Source: Eukaryota sp. TZLM1-RC
Lineage: Eukaryota; Metamonada: BaSk clade
Direction of reading: 5' to 3'
Assembly: GCA_040285825.1 (NCBI GenBank)
Contig: JAUPSS010000009.1
Span: forward strand, 186,001-250,000
Length of the DNA stretch: 64,000 nt
The notes below the pieces were generated by a model. It did not search any database and was not told the DNA's origin. It was given only the letters and a program-made list of their open reading frames with translations. A program made the position numbers and the translations under genes. Below, piece by piece: positions 42,250-53,923 of the stretch. Every line of letters starts with the position of its first letter. Within the stretch, counting starts at the first letter, position 1.

Positions 42250-45200
42250 ATCGCTTTTGGATAGTTTGTGTAAACTATCGTTTTTGCTAGGGTGACCAGA
42301 TTGAACCAAACCATGTATTAATAGAAGTGCCTGTTTTCTGAGGCTCTTTGGAATCAAAATTATGTTTTTATTATTTTTCCAAATTTGAGTATTTTCATCT
42401 AGAATTGCATTTTCAAATAACGAGTCGTTGTTGTTTTTGGCTATTTGTTGTTCAGATCTTATCTTAGAGAACCAAGAAGAAAAGATAGGTAGGTCTTGGT
42501 GTCTACTTAGAGATGAGATTGATGGGATGTCCGAATCAGAATCATCGTCTAGTGGAGGTATCTCGTAATTTGAAAGTAAAGTATCTGGTATATTTATACT
42601 ACAAATAGAAGGAGCTTCCTCATTTTGATCCAAATCAATATTCCTCGATAACATATCTGCCCAATGGTTGTCTTCACCAGGTTCGTGGACTATGTCAAAG
42701 TCGAATTCAGATAGTATCGGCAGCCATCTCTTTACAATTCTATTTTTCTCTGGGGCTGTAGCCAGGAATGCAATGTTTTTATGGTCTGTGAAAATTGTTA
42801 AATGTCTAGTTAACAAGTAGCTTTCTAAACAACTTTCAGTTAAAATCAAAAGTATTGCATATAATTCTTTTTGTAAGGTGGACCATCTTCTTTGTGTTTC
42901 TGTAAGTAATCTACTATAGAATGACAAAGGTTTTACTTTCCTTTTATTTAGCGGGGTTCCTGCAGGGGAGTAGGGTTCAATTTCTTGCCAAATAACACCT
43001 CCTACTGCTACATCTGAAGCGTCAGTACTTATCAATACTCGCTTGCCCGGAGCTGGTAATTCAAGGGGCATGTGGTTTACTATTAAGTCTTTTATTTGTT
43101 TTAAGTAATCGTCATGCTTGCTAGTCCATTTAATTATTCTGGGTTTTCCTTTAATTAGCTCGTTAATTGGAGCAATTAATTCAGAAATACCTGGAAGCCA
43201 ATCTCTAATATAATTTATGGATCCTACCAATGAGCGAACTTCTTTCACTGTTTTTGGTCTAGGGATTCTCATCAAGGCTTCGATTTTTTTCTTACTTATA
43301 AATCTAGTTTTATCCTGGAAGGTACTTCCTAAAATGTCGATAGGGTGTTTTGATGTTACGAATTTACATTTACGTAAGCCTATATTTACACGTCTATTTC
43401 TGGCGCATTGGAGGACTCTTTGTAATCTCTTATAAAATTCTTCGAATGTCGTTCCAACTATTATGATATCGTCAATGTATATGAAAACGCCATCAATTTG
43501 GAATATTTCCATCATTACGTTTTGAAAAACTGCTGGGATATTCTTTAATCCGAAGCAAGCTCTTTTAAACATAATTGACCTTCCAGGGATTGAGGTTGAT
43601 GTTTTCTCAATGTCCTTTTCAGCTACATTCATCTGCCAGAAAGCTTTTGGTAAATCAGACGTGGCTATGTAATCTGCTCTACTTAAAAACTCTAAAAAAT
43701 CACTAATCCTAGGTAGATTAGGCTCTACTGAAATCGTGTGGGCATTGACTCCATCTTTACCACTAAAGTCTCCCGTTAACCTGGGTTTCTTGCCGTCAGG
43801 ATATATAACTAAGACAATAGGAGAGCTGAAGTTATAATTAGATTCAACTGCATAGCCCATTTCGATCAGTTCATCAAATATTTTGTTTGCTATTTCCATT
43901 TTGCTGGGATTTAACCGTCTAGCAGGCTTGTGTACTATAGCATTCTCATCTCTAAAGGGGATTGTTAGAGGATTACAATCGATTCCTTTTCTATTAGGAG
44001 TTTCACTAAAAACATCGCTGAATAATTTTAGTAGGCTCGTTAAATTCAATTTATTATTACTATCATCTAAATTTATCTCACATCCAGATCTTGCTAATTG
44101 CTCCTCAAAATCAGAAAGACTTGGTGATTGGTTATCTAAGTTCCCAATCGAATGTTGAGCGATCCTGGAGTCGAATTCTGATTCTGCATTTAGCAAAGTG
44201 CGGTGTTCTTTGTCTAATCTAATGAAAAGACCATCATCCGTCTGAAGCCCAAGTGCTTTTAACATGTCTGTCCCTATTAATAATTTGTTCGAACCCGGGA
44301 TTATGGGAAGAGTATGTTTATAGTGAACTTGTTGCGCAATGCTTCCTACGTTGAACGACAGAATACCAGTTGCACTCCCTAGCGATTTTGTGGATACGTT
44401 ATTAGCTGGTAAGAACTTAATAGTATCCTTGCTATTGATTGACATATGGCATTGTTCAGCTAAATCTGCAGTAATAACTGAACAAAACGCAGCCGAATCT
44501 ATAGTCGCAATCATTTTAATATCATTTATTGATATCTCCAGTCTTAGAAATGGAGAACGCTGGGACCTGATGTGGTTTTTACTAACCGTAGAATTAATAT
44601 CAAAAATACTATTGATATCAGAGCTGGTTTGGTGAATTTGTAGAGGAATTAAAAGATTTTGTTGAGCTGTTGGAAAGTTGTTGACTGGGTTTCCTAAATC
44701 GGTAGTTGATTGATTGTGATTGATTGCGTTGATATGTACCCGATTAGGAAAGTTGCCTGTCCTGCTGTTCCGGTTGCTGTTGTTAATCCGTCTGTGAGGA
44801 ACCGTACTCGAACGGGTCGGTTTTGACTCAGTAAGGGATGCGTTTGATGATATGTCCTCTGTTGTGTTTATGTTATGTATAGGTCTGTACTGACCTTTTC
44901 CTTTATGACCTCTAAAACGGCCTCCACGGCCTCTAAATCTGAATCTATGTACACGTCTACCACGGCCACCTCGGCCCCTTTCTACACTGCCTCTACTAGC
45001 AGGCGCCTCCTGTTCTCCTAATCTGAATATTTCTTCTTTGGGAACTCTGCTTCTAGCACAACGAGGGTCCTTGCATTCGAATACAGTGTGGCCAACAGGA
45101 TTGTTACCTTCGACGTTGCTGCAGAATGTACAGAATTTTGATCCTTCTCGTTCATGCTTTTCAGGGATGCATTTGTGTTGAGGGGTTCCTCTTGACTTTC

Positions 45201-47727
45201 CACCTGATCGTCTTGCTCGTTTTGATGGAGCCTGGGCTGATGGTGTTACTCCTCTTGAGTAAGTTTTCATCGCCGTGAGTCTTAAAGGAATATCTTCTTC
45301 ATTAGCCCTGTTCCTTAGTATATCCATTGTGGGCTTGTTTCCTGCTGTGTAACACCAAGCGAGGAAATGTCTTCTCGTTGTCGATATTAAATCGAGTAGA
45401 GTTGTTCTGTTCGGTGAGTCCCACAAGGATTCCCTAGTCCATACTGGGAGGAGTTCGCTCGATATAGCAAAGTTATCCAAACCCATAAGGAAGTACTCGG
45501 CTATTAGTGCGGGAGATATGGTTATCAGCCCACTGCTTCCTCTAATTAAATCGGGGATGGTTAGGTCGGTCATGTAGGTGGTCATTCTCAAGACGTCTCC
45601 AAAATCTTCTACATAACGACCAAACTCGTTGTCAGCCTCATGTCTATTGTGGATTTTTCTCCAGTTTATCCTAGGCTTCATTAGGGCTGTACAAGCCTCA
45701 TGATATGATGTAAATTGTGTTCTTTTTAACAGAAATACCATGACGTCGGCGTCGGTATAATCAACACCGAGTAAACCTTGACTCTGCCATCTAGATAGAA
45801 GGCTAGGGCCAATCATGCTGGATATTCCTGTAGGGCAAGTGCTCATCATCATGCTCCTAAATAAATCATAATGGTGGATTGGGGGTCCGAGCTTATCTGT
45901 TATAGCTGGGTCAATCCTTACCAAAGGCTGTGTTGTGTCCCTGGCGATCTCGTCGCGTATATGTTTGGGGAGATCTTTAATCCTATCTTGGGTTGTTTCT
46001 GCTTGGCCTTCTCCAAATAGCTGGGTAGCTATCATAAAGGCTCTGGTCCAATCTGATTGACCTGGGGCTTCAAAGCTTCTATTAGCTATCTTTCGCCCGT
46101 ACTTATCCCAAGTTTGATATTTTAAAAGAAAAGCTATGATAGACATTTTGTTGATAGGGTCATCAGCGGATAATCGAGGTCTTTTATAGTCGATGTCCTT
46201 AGACCGTGGATCAATCTGTCTATGAAGGCTACTAGCTATACTCATGTCAATAGCTCTTCTTGAGGATTGTAGGTCCTCGATACGCATGGATCTGTCGGAA
46301 GAAGAGTTTCTTACTGAGGGTTGAGGAGGAGCCGTTTCTCCAACGACTGGCCCGTTCAACTCTATGTCTTCTCCAATTTCACATTCCATAGGTTGGGAGG
46401 AAGTTGGTTCTTCCTGAGGAGCAACGTCTTGTCTTGTTACAGGCTCCGGGACGTTCACTGTTGGAACGTGTTCGGGTATGCTGTCAATAGAGCAGACCTT
46501 TATTGGTTGGCTTTTTTCAGAAATTATAGGGGCTACAACAGGCAATTTGGGAAGGTGGAGAGATGTGGATGGATCTCCCGTTACCCATTGTCTAAACTCT
46601 CGTTGTTTCGTGAACGAGTTACCATGTTGTTGGATGTAGTTGTTAGGACGGCTCCTATACGTGGATACAGCTGATCGTTCCGTATGAATGTTATTCAGAG
46701 CGTCTGCATCGAACCAGGGTGTTACTGGTTCAAGCTTGTCTTGTTCACTACTATCCTCCTGCTCCATAAATTCCCTAAAATATGTGGGAGCACTTTCTGT
46801 CAGCTCCGCGTAATTATGGCTTACCGTATCAAAGTTAGGATCAAACCAGGCAGGCAATTTGGATTGTAGGATGTCTTCCGAGTCGGTCCTACTTCTCTGT
46901 TCGATGGAGAGATACCTTATTCTCCTGCCGTATTGATCTAGGAAGGAGGCCTTCCAATCCAATCTATCATTGATGGGAAGAGACATCAATTCATCGATTC
47001 TCTTGTCCATTCCAGAGATTCTGGGGCGGCGTTCTGCGTTACGCCCGAATGTCTCTCTACTCAATTTATCGAGTGCCTTTATGAGTTCATTCCTTTCATT
47101 GAGGGGAATTTCCAATACCTTTTGGGTATCCCCAATCATTCCGAGGGTCTGGAAACCAACGTTTCTGCCTCTTTTTTGAATGTAACTCCATAAAGGGGGA
47201 AGCTGCTCGAACAGACAGAAATCTGTTGGTTCGAGGTAAGCCTCCGCATCCTCTCTTAATAACTTGTAGAACCCCTCAGAAGAGTCGTCTTCTCCCTCCA
47301 TTTCATCTAGTTGAGATTGAATTTCTTCATATTCTCCTAATGGGGAAGACGTGTCTAAGGTGGGATCTCCATCCGTTCCCTTTGAGACAGGTTCTAGAAT
47401 TGGGAGGGGAGAGGGAGCCGGGTCCGTTCTTGTCGCCTCTTCCATTGCTTTGAGGGGAGAGGGAGCCGGGTCCGTTCTCGTAACCTCATCTGTTTCTTTT
47501 TTCCTGAGGGGAGAGGGAGCCGGGTCCGTTCTCGTTACCTCTTCTGTTGTTGAAGATGGAGGGACCTTGTCCACTCTTTCATCTTCTTCTACATTAAGGG
47601 AGGGGGAGGTGGGATCCGGGTCCGTTGCCTCGTTGCCCTCTATATCATGTGTATGTGACGCTGGTACTTGCTGCATATTAAGTGGTGGATTAGAGTCAGA
47701 GATATCTGGTTGGGAGATGTCTGACAT
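42250..47727 (-). CDS. Gag-Pol polyprotein of element A (gag, protease, RT, RNase H, start of integrase)
   Basis: ATG at 47727. The frame is open to 42091, but residues after 42250 are antisense of the inverted integrase. About 1826 genuine residues. Gag has three TRTDPAPSPL repeats near its start, an RNA-binding Arg/Gly-rich region and an extended zinc knuckle with CTFC, later H, then FEC (CX2CX10HX4C). The aspartic protease has MIATIDSAAFCSVITADL (DSA active site). RT shows DLPKAFWQMNVAEKD and the catalytic FIYIDDIIIVG (YIDD, near residue 1417). RNase H shows ISTDASDVAVGGVIW and TDHKNIAFLA. It ends with the first integrase zinc ligands. Gag and Pol are in one frame with no shift or stop. 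Without a contiguous integrase this copy is presumably not autonomous. Confidence 0.93.
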
Positions 47728-47804
47728 GCTGTAAAGTGTCTGAAGATGTTCGCTAATGCTGAAGTTATGGTATACCTTTTGACTTTAAAATGGCCAATAA
47801 TTAT

Positions 47805-47883
47805 TGTTGCCTAAAGTCTATTGTAGTAAAGAAAAGTCTGATTTATTTTCTATTCATATTATATAAGCCTTAGGGCGCCAACA
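47805..47883 (-). repeat. 5' LTR of element A (79 bp)
   Basis: Direct repeat of 40770-40848, with TG...CA ends on the minus strand and a TTATATAA-type TATA box inside. The leader just inside carries TGGCCA (47791-47796), 8 bp from the LTR and conserved in remnant C (58383-58388), a candidate tRNA primer site. Confidence 0.93.
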
Positions 47884-47887
47884 CATA

Positions 47888-48510
47888 TCTACAACCTCTT
47901 AACCTGATATCAATTATTATCTGACAGACCATTGAGATATTGAAAATTTCAGCAATTCTTCATTGGACAATGACAACTATAACAGTAATTTCAGTCTATG
48001 TGGGATTTGAAAAGCACATAAAGTCCCACTAAGGAAAACTAAACTGAAATTCCCTCCTTAACTGCAACGGGGTTCAAAATTATTGGATCCATTTCTCATC
48101 AGGAAAAATAGGGAGGAGACAGTTGAGGTTATAGAACTTGATTGATTGGGACCATACCTATGAAAATCAGTATTTTTATGTATTTGCGCATTTTTTGTAT
48201 CTATTTTTTATACCGGAATTATTTGCAATCAATGACAATCATATAGATAAACATGATTAAATATTGTGTTTAAACATTGTAGGCTGCATTCAATAGCAGT
48301 GATATACCATACATTCCATACGCCGTATGCGTATGGCAGATTAAACCCGTATGGCAAATTCTTCACGTTGTAACATTATGTCCTCTTTGACCACCTTTAA
48401 TTACTAGACTGTTTTATTTGTATAATTTGTATTGCAATTCCAAATGATACCTTTTATAACATTGTTCTGTATCACTCTCAACTCTCGTATCCTAACCTCA
48501 TCTTCTAAGA
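47888..48510. other. Flank with CGTATGG-type motifs, probable decayed hAT end
   Basis: No gene. At about 48317-48354 the motif CCATACG/CGTATGG recurs three times in both orientations, as subterminal transposase-binding motifs of DNA transposons often do. It lies 160 bp from a hAT transposase tail. Confidence 0.4.
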
Positions 48511-48720
48511 TTAAGCGAGCTTTGTTGTTGGTTGGAACTTAGTGTTGAAGTGCACATATACTAGTTTTTTGGCTCTTTCAATTATGAGACTGTTTCTTGC
48601 GTTAGAATGAATAAAAGAATTAGAACTCCAGACTCTTTCACAGGCAATAGCTGAACATACTTGGCTAAGCAGCTCAATTGCAAGTTTTTTACGGTAGTAG
48701 CCTCCTGCTCCTAGTTCCAT
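48511..48720 (-). pseudogene. hAT transposase C-terminal dimerisation domain remnant
   Basis: 69 residues: LAIELLSQVCSAIACERVWS then FIHSNARNSLIIERAKKLVY and VHFN, the hallmark of the hATC dimerisation region (normally ..SAsaCERnWS.fgfIHsk.RNrL...rAekLVyv..N). The rest of the transposase is absent. It may be the source family of the hAT MITE at 40119, which cannot be judged from this piece. Confidence 0.8.
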
Positions 48721-48825
48721 CAGAACTCAATGTCCAAAACATAAAGACATTAGTGAAAAGAGTGGAAGTGGAGAAAAGATACTGAAAGTGAGATGCATTA
48801 AAATAAATATATTATAAATATATAT

Positions 48826-49914
48826 TATTGCCTAAAGTCTATTGTAATAAAGAAAAGTCTGAGATAATGTGAATGAGGAAAAGTCAATGAAAACGTTGAA
48901 CTATTTTGTATTCATATTATGTAAGCCTTAGGGCTCCAACACTGCTTCTATTTTTTCCAAAATAAATCAGCTTATATGAATATGAAACAAAAACTATAAA
49001 CAACTAACTAAAAAACTATAAATAACTAATTATACTAGAAACTAAATACTAATTTGTTCTATTGTTTACTATTATTTCTGCGCTGATTGGAATTCACACA
49101 AACACTGGTTTTATTTTGGTTAAGATTCGCAACTCATGTGCTGATAATGTACAATATGGTAGTTCACAATAACCAAAAGGGCCTCGTTTCAAAAATTGTG
49201 TGTCTGAATACTTCGTTGGGTGTGTTGTAATTGCTACATAAAGACGTTCTGCGTCTTTTCTTTTCATAAACGAATAACGTGGTAGTGTCGTTTAGTAAAA
49301 ACATAGTGGAATCGACTATTGATTTACAAATGATCATACAGTGTCTGAGTTGGATTAACAACAACAGTGGGCAAAGTAACAAACTTCAGAAATCTGAAGG
49401 CGGAATCTTTTGTTGTTAGAGTACTGCCTTTACGACTACTATTGTTAGAGGAGGTTCAACACTCGTATATTTGTCCTCGTAGTACATTAATAGTGGAGGT
49501 GGAGTCACTACTCGTAACCTCGGAAGTAATCGACTTCTTTGTGTTTGGCTTTATAAAGTCCCAATGGACAAAAGTTCATTGGCTCGCGCTACGGCTGCAC
49601 GTCCTCGTTAGGAGTTTTTAGAGTCAACCACAGGCGTCATATTTCCCTTGTCATGTATTTGAACATGAAATTCATCATACTCTCCTAGTGGGGATGACGT
49701 GTTTAAAATTGGATCTCCATCCGGTCCGTTGACTACAGTTAATATGTTTGAATGGGGAGATGGAGTCGGGTCCGTTCTCATAACCTCCGTCGACAAAGCT
49801 TGTTTACTGAGGGGAGAGGGAGCTTGGTCCGTTCTCGTAACCTCTAATGACGAAGTTGTTTTCTTGAGGGGAGAAGGAGCCGGGTCCGTTCCCAACCATT
49901 TCCCAACCACTTGA
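48826..49914 (-). mobile_element. Ty3/Gypsy remnant D (3' LTR plus gag N-terminus)
   Basis: An LTR-like stretch at 48826-48941 matches that of element A with an extra internal insertion. It is followed by the same 3' untranslated sequence (AAAATAAATCAGCTTATATG). At 49608-49910 a gag N-terminal frame carries the DPAPSPL repeats and DPILNTSSPLGEYDE, as in element A. The sequence between (about 49080-49600) is not recognisable, so most of gag-pol is deleted or replaced. Confidence 0.8.
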
Positions 49915-50356
49915 TCAGTACCTGAAAAAATTTGTTCAAGGTTAATATACTCTTGGAAATTTACAAAACATATGACCAGAATATATGAAGCTAAATATTT
50001 TAAAAATTTGTACAGCTAGGCTGTTTTGGATTAAGATACTCACTCATTGTTATCGCATAAAGGTGCGTGTGGATTAACCATCTGATTAACCACTATTTGT
50101 AACCATTGTGCACCGAAAATTTGGGCCATATGATCTTAATGAAGCTTTTGTAACAAAAATGAGGTAATATTTGAATATTCCAATTGAGCAACTTCTATTT
50201 AATAAAGAATGCATTTGTTTCAATAAATATTAATAGACAACTTGCTTTAACTGCTTTTTACTGTCTTTTTGTTTTTGGTAAATGGAAAACTAGCAGTAGA
50301 AGCAACAAATTTTTAAAAATGATTTCCAAACGTTGGTTCAAAAAAAAGCTTAATTA
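49915..50356. other. Spacer with no supported gene
   Basis: About 440 bp of AT-rich sequence between two retroelement fragments. Nothing recognised. Confidence 0.4.
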
Positions 50357-51475
50357 GAAATAACTGAATCTTTGATCAGAAGTTATGTATTTTGTTCTGC
50401 TGATTTGGGTGGAAATGGTCTCACTAAATCTTCGATTTTGTGTAAAGCAGCATTTTTAGGAGGTGGAACAAATTTAATTTTTGAATTTTTCCAAAGGTTC
50501 CCTTTTGATGTTCATCTGATCAATGGTGAATCAAATTTTTACCTAAATCAACTTCAATTTGAATTAGATCATTTGCCCAGTGATATCTGGATTCAGTGTT
50601 TTCCTCAGAATGTTTAAGAAGTTTTGAACCATTCACTCCCAAATATACATTTTTGCCTGAAAAAACTTCAGCACCATCTAGTTAAATCTTATGAAAGCTT
50701 GGATTATGAAGTAGGACTTGGATTTTCAAAAACTGTAAATGCCGCTTTCGGAAAATTTTTAAAGGACATTCGTAAGCGTTTTGCTGCTGCTTTAGTAACT
50801 CACATTCCCTCTGCTTATGGATTTTTTTTAAAAAAACAATGAATGGCTTTTTAACATGCGTTCTCGTTGTTTTCTATTGACAAACATTTTGCCCAATCAT
50901 TTAACATGTAAAAATGGTAAACCTCTTTTGTTTACTCATCTATTGAACTGTGAAAAATTTCATTACATTTAGAAGTAAAGTGCATAATAATGTCAGGGAC
51001 CAAATTTATGTAATTTGCAAATCATGTCGAGTAAATTCCTTTTTAGAGCTTTTGCTATCAGAATTTATTCTCGATGATCTCAATATTGTTAGTACGCGCT
51101 ACAATAGAGCTTCTTTAGGTCTGACAAAAGGTGATTTGGTTGTCCCGGCTTAAATGGTAGTTTTACTATTTTTGACGCCATGTTCATCGACCCTTGAAAT
51201 TCTTCTAACGAACATTTCATTACCTGAGATGTCAATAACCCTCTTCTTATTGGCGAAAGATATAAAAATGGTAAATACGCGAAACCCAATTCTCATGCCC
51301 AATATAATTTATGTCCCTTTGTTTTTTCTTTGCTTGGATCTTTAGGTAAGGCTGCTGTGTCTTTCCTTGAGGATTTTGTTGTAATTGTAACGGAAAGCAC
51401 TGGAAGAATTTTCAATCGTGTTTACTGACAAAGCAGGATTGTATTTTCTATTTTTAAGGGAATGAGGAAATTAAT
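50357..51475 (+). pseudogene. Degenerate non-LTR-like reverse transcriptase C-terminal region, copy 2
   Basis: Three consecutive short frames show ADLGGNGLTKSSILCKAAFL (compare GGLGL.S..  segments after RT domains), FGKFLKDIRKRFAAALVTHI, then SKVHNNVRDQIYVICKSCRV and YNRASLGLTKGDLVVPA, followed in another frame by a PFVFSLLGSLGKAAVSFLED segment. The order matches the fragment at 30777-31705 (HNVVRDV.., GDL(I/V).P, PF.FS..G..G). Stops and frame changes show it is decayed. Confidence 0.5.
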
Positions 51476-52103
51476 TTCGCATTCACTCTTTTAATTTGGG
51501 AATTTTTCTGAATCTTAAGTAATTAATTGTTTTGATGTAGGTGAGGCAGATTCTGAGGATGTGGAGCTATAGTTGCGTATTTCTTGATTTCATATTCCCT
51601 ATTAGATAAATTAAAAATGTTAAAAAAAGGAAAAAGCAATGAAGATATTTGATATGTTTCCTTGGCACACACGAATTCAGTAAATATTATTTTCAAATTA
51701 ATAGTATGCATCAGTTCTTTCACCGAATATGAGAAGCAATGATGAAAAGCAAGCAGATCAAGATGTTGTAGAGGAGATCTTTTTTAGCTTTTACTTTATT
51801 ACATTCAAAAAAATTAAACACAAAAATTAAAAATTAAAAATCTAAATCTTCATATCCCAAATTAGCCAATAAGAATTGACTGGAAGTTTTTCCTTCATAA
51901 AAGCGACCAAGAGATAATAAAGCAGAAGACAATAACAGGACAACACATTTAAAAATTGAAATTACAATTCTGTTCTGCAAAAACGCTTCGCCAAAAGTTC
52001 TTCCTGAGGAAATCTTGTTAAAATTAACTTTGTCCCATTGGTCTGATTTAATTTTATTAAGTTTCACCTACGAAATAATGCAAATCATCTCCAAAGTACT
52101 TAC
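51476..52103. other. Spacer upstream of the EME1-like gene
   Basis: About 630 bp. A 77-codon minus-strand frame (51834-52067) with one hydrophobic helix opens on GTG and has no ATG, so I do not call it. It may hold the EME1 promoter. Confidence 0.35.
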
Positions 52104-52955
52104 ATGAACACCAAAGATAAGACACAGCGGGTCCCAAAACCACCATCACTTGCTGCCTTGAAAAGAGATGTTACAAAGTGTCTACCTCTTGTGAACATTT
52201 CTTTTCTCCCAACAGATGGTATCGACACCAGCGTTTTCAATCCCTTTTTTGAATACCTTTCAGCTCAAAATCTGAACTACAATCAACATTGCAGCTTTTA
52301 TTACCCTTCCATTTTACTTTCTTTTGAACCCAACAAACTCACTTCGTTTAATCTAGAATTCCCCTCTCCCTTGGTCGTTATATATCTCTCTCAGACCGCT
52401 TTGAATTCACTCCTTGATTCGTATACTGACTCTACTCTACCTGATCTTATGAACTTTGTCACCACCAACTTTCCCTCCACCACTGCCCGTTTTGTTTCCT
52501 TTTCTTCTGATTCTCACCCATTGCTGTCTTCCTTTCAATCTCGACTCATTTTCTTTAACTCCACCCTCTGTGTTTTCCACAACACTTCTACCTTGAATGA
52601 TTGGTTGGCATCCACACTCAGAGTATACTCTCAATCTGCATTTAGAAAGGAAGTAGCAAACAATTGTTCAGATGAAGTTGGTTGTAATTCATTGAAAAAA
52701 GTTGATAAATTTTTTCCTTCAAACTCTGCGAAAGACACGTTTGCCAGAATGCTGATTCGGATTCCTAGGATGAACCATGAAGCCATCGTCTCTATTATTG
52801 ATCATTATGGCTCTTTGGGTGAATTAATTCTTGCTTATCAGGTCTGTGAAGATTTATCAGAACGACAGAATTTATTAAAGGATCTTTCAGCTGGTAATAG
52901 GAGAATTGGTCCTTCCTTAAGCCTCAAAGTTTGGGAAATCATTTACGGGGAATAG
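52104..52955 (+). CDS. EME1: EME1/MMS4-like crossover junction endonuclease subunit
   Basis: ATG at 52104, 283 residues. Residues about 20-175 form an alternating alpha/beta domain with the degenerate ERCC4-nuclease look of EME1 (no ERKxxxD catalytic motif, as expected for the non-catalytic partner). Residues about 210-283 contain the C-terminal helix-hairpin-helix region: FARMLIRIPRMNHEAIVSII, the YGSLGELILAYQVCE segment, and ERQNLLKDLSAGNRRIGPSL followed by SLKVWEII. This tail matches EME1 (..qnLL.di......RRIGp.LS..i). EME1 pairs with MUS81 to cut branched DNA during replication-fork repair and meiosis. At 283 residues it lacks the long N-terminus of animal and yeast proteins. It lies between transposon fragments yet has an unbroken frame. 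Confidence 0.75.
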   Translation: MNTKDKTQRVPKPPSLAALKRDVTKCLPLVNISFLPTDGIDTSVFNPFFEYLSAQNLNYNQHCSFYYPSILLSFEPNKLTSFNLEFPSPLVVIYLSQTALNSLLDSYTDSTLPDLMNFVTTNFPSTTARFVSFSSDSHPLLSSFQSRLIFFNSTLCVFHNTSTLNDWLASTLRVYSQSAFRKEVANNCSDEVGCNSLKKVDKFFPSNSAKDTFARMLIRIPRMNHEAIVSIIDHYGSLGELILAYQVCEDLSERQNLLKDLSAGNRRIGPSLSLKVWEIIYGE

Positions 52956-53923
52956 CTTTTTTTCTCGAATTTCGAATTTAATTATTTTTAATTCAAATAC
53001 TATTATTTTATTATTTATTATTTATTTTATTATTTTATTTTATTATTTTATACTATTATTTTTATTAGTTTAAATACTATTGACTGAACTTTTGTTGTTA
53101 CAATTATCTTGTAGAATAATTTGTATTTATTTATTTCAACCAAGCTGTTTATTCACATTAGGAATTATTTTTCTTTTTTTAACTGAAATATTTATTGAGA
53201 TAATTTTTCTTTTGGAACATAAATGGTTTTTCCAGAAGTTTTAGCAATAATTGATACAATATTCTACTTCATTCTATGTGTAGCAGTTTCGCATTAATTC
53301 AATTTTTTTGTATTACATTACACTCTTTATAGTCATTTTCTTCGAAGTTTTGGATCTTACTTGTTCAAATAGGAATTTTTTAATAAAAACTGTAGAATAC
53401 TTGTTCAGAGTAGCTCAAATTCAGTAATATTATTAAAAACTCAATATGACTTTGGTACTTTGAAACATGGTGAGTCAACACGAGGTGGTGAACAACCTTC
53501 CCAAGTAATTGAACCGAATTCTGATAAACGTTCACTAAACAACACAGTTTCTAATTGGTTTCTAATTGTTATAACGTAGTTGAAGAACATAAAACTGAGA
53601 AAATAGTGATGAAGAGACCTATGGTGTAACAATATTGAATTGAAAAAATTAGTTTAAAATTTTGTGTTTGAATAGAATGAATTTCGATAATGGAAGCTAT
53701 CGTCATTGTTAGATCAAATGTTCAGGTTGTTAGCATTATTTTTCTCAGTAATTAGGTCCATTTTAGTGATAAGAATTCATGATATAATCTTTACATGTGT
53801 TGATGAATGTTGGAATAAAACATGTATCAAATGAACAATTTTTGATTCAATTTTACTCATCATCCATAACTATCCCACTATTTAAGCTGTAGTATTAGCT
53901 TGAAAGCTTTGGATCCAAATGAT
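52956..53923. other. Spacer between EME1-like and sulfurtransferase genes
   Basis: Nearly 1 kb. The first 100 bp are simple TTATT-type repeats (52980-53060). The remainder is AT-rich with no supported frame. Confidence 0.45.

Larger units (their letters stand above)
40770..47883 (-). mobile_element. Ty3/Gypsy chromovirus-type LTR retrotransposon A with inverted integrase core
   Basis: 7.1 kb element on the minus strand, bounded by 79 bp direct LTRs (one mismatch seen) and the 4 bp duplication CATA (40766-40769 and 47884-47887). In coding order: 5' LTR (right), leader, one gag-pol frame (47727 down), an integrase core lying inverted (41600-42249), the integrase C-terminus with chromodomain (41599-40979), polypurine tract, 3' LTR (left). 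Near-identical LTRs and the long open frame indicate recent insertion. The left duplication directly abuts that of the hAT MITE, so the two insertions are 4 bp apart. Confidence 0.92.

Noticed and set aside
41600-42295. Plus-strand integrase as a separate, second retroelement
   Set aside because: It supplies exactly the missing piece of the minus-strand element, with no duplicated sequence and matching breakpoints. Inversion is the simpler reading.
46321-47734. Plus-strand frames opposite gag (for example 47351-47734)
   Set aside because: These are antisense shadows of the gag repeats, with no independent motif.
51834-52067. 77-codon minus-strand frame with one hydrophobic helix, divergent from the EME1-like gene
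   Set aside because: It opens on GTG with no ATG. A GTAAGT...TAG intron upstream does not lead to an in-frame ATG either. No family resemblance.
53900-53923. TTG start of the sulfurtransferase frame
   Set aside because: Nuclear genes start at ATG. The first ATG at 53924 gives a standard-length protein.
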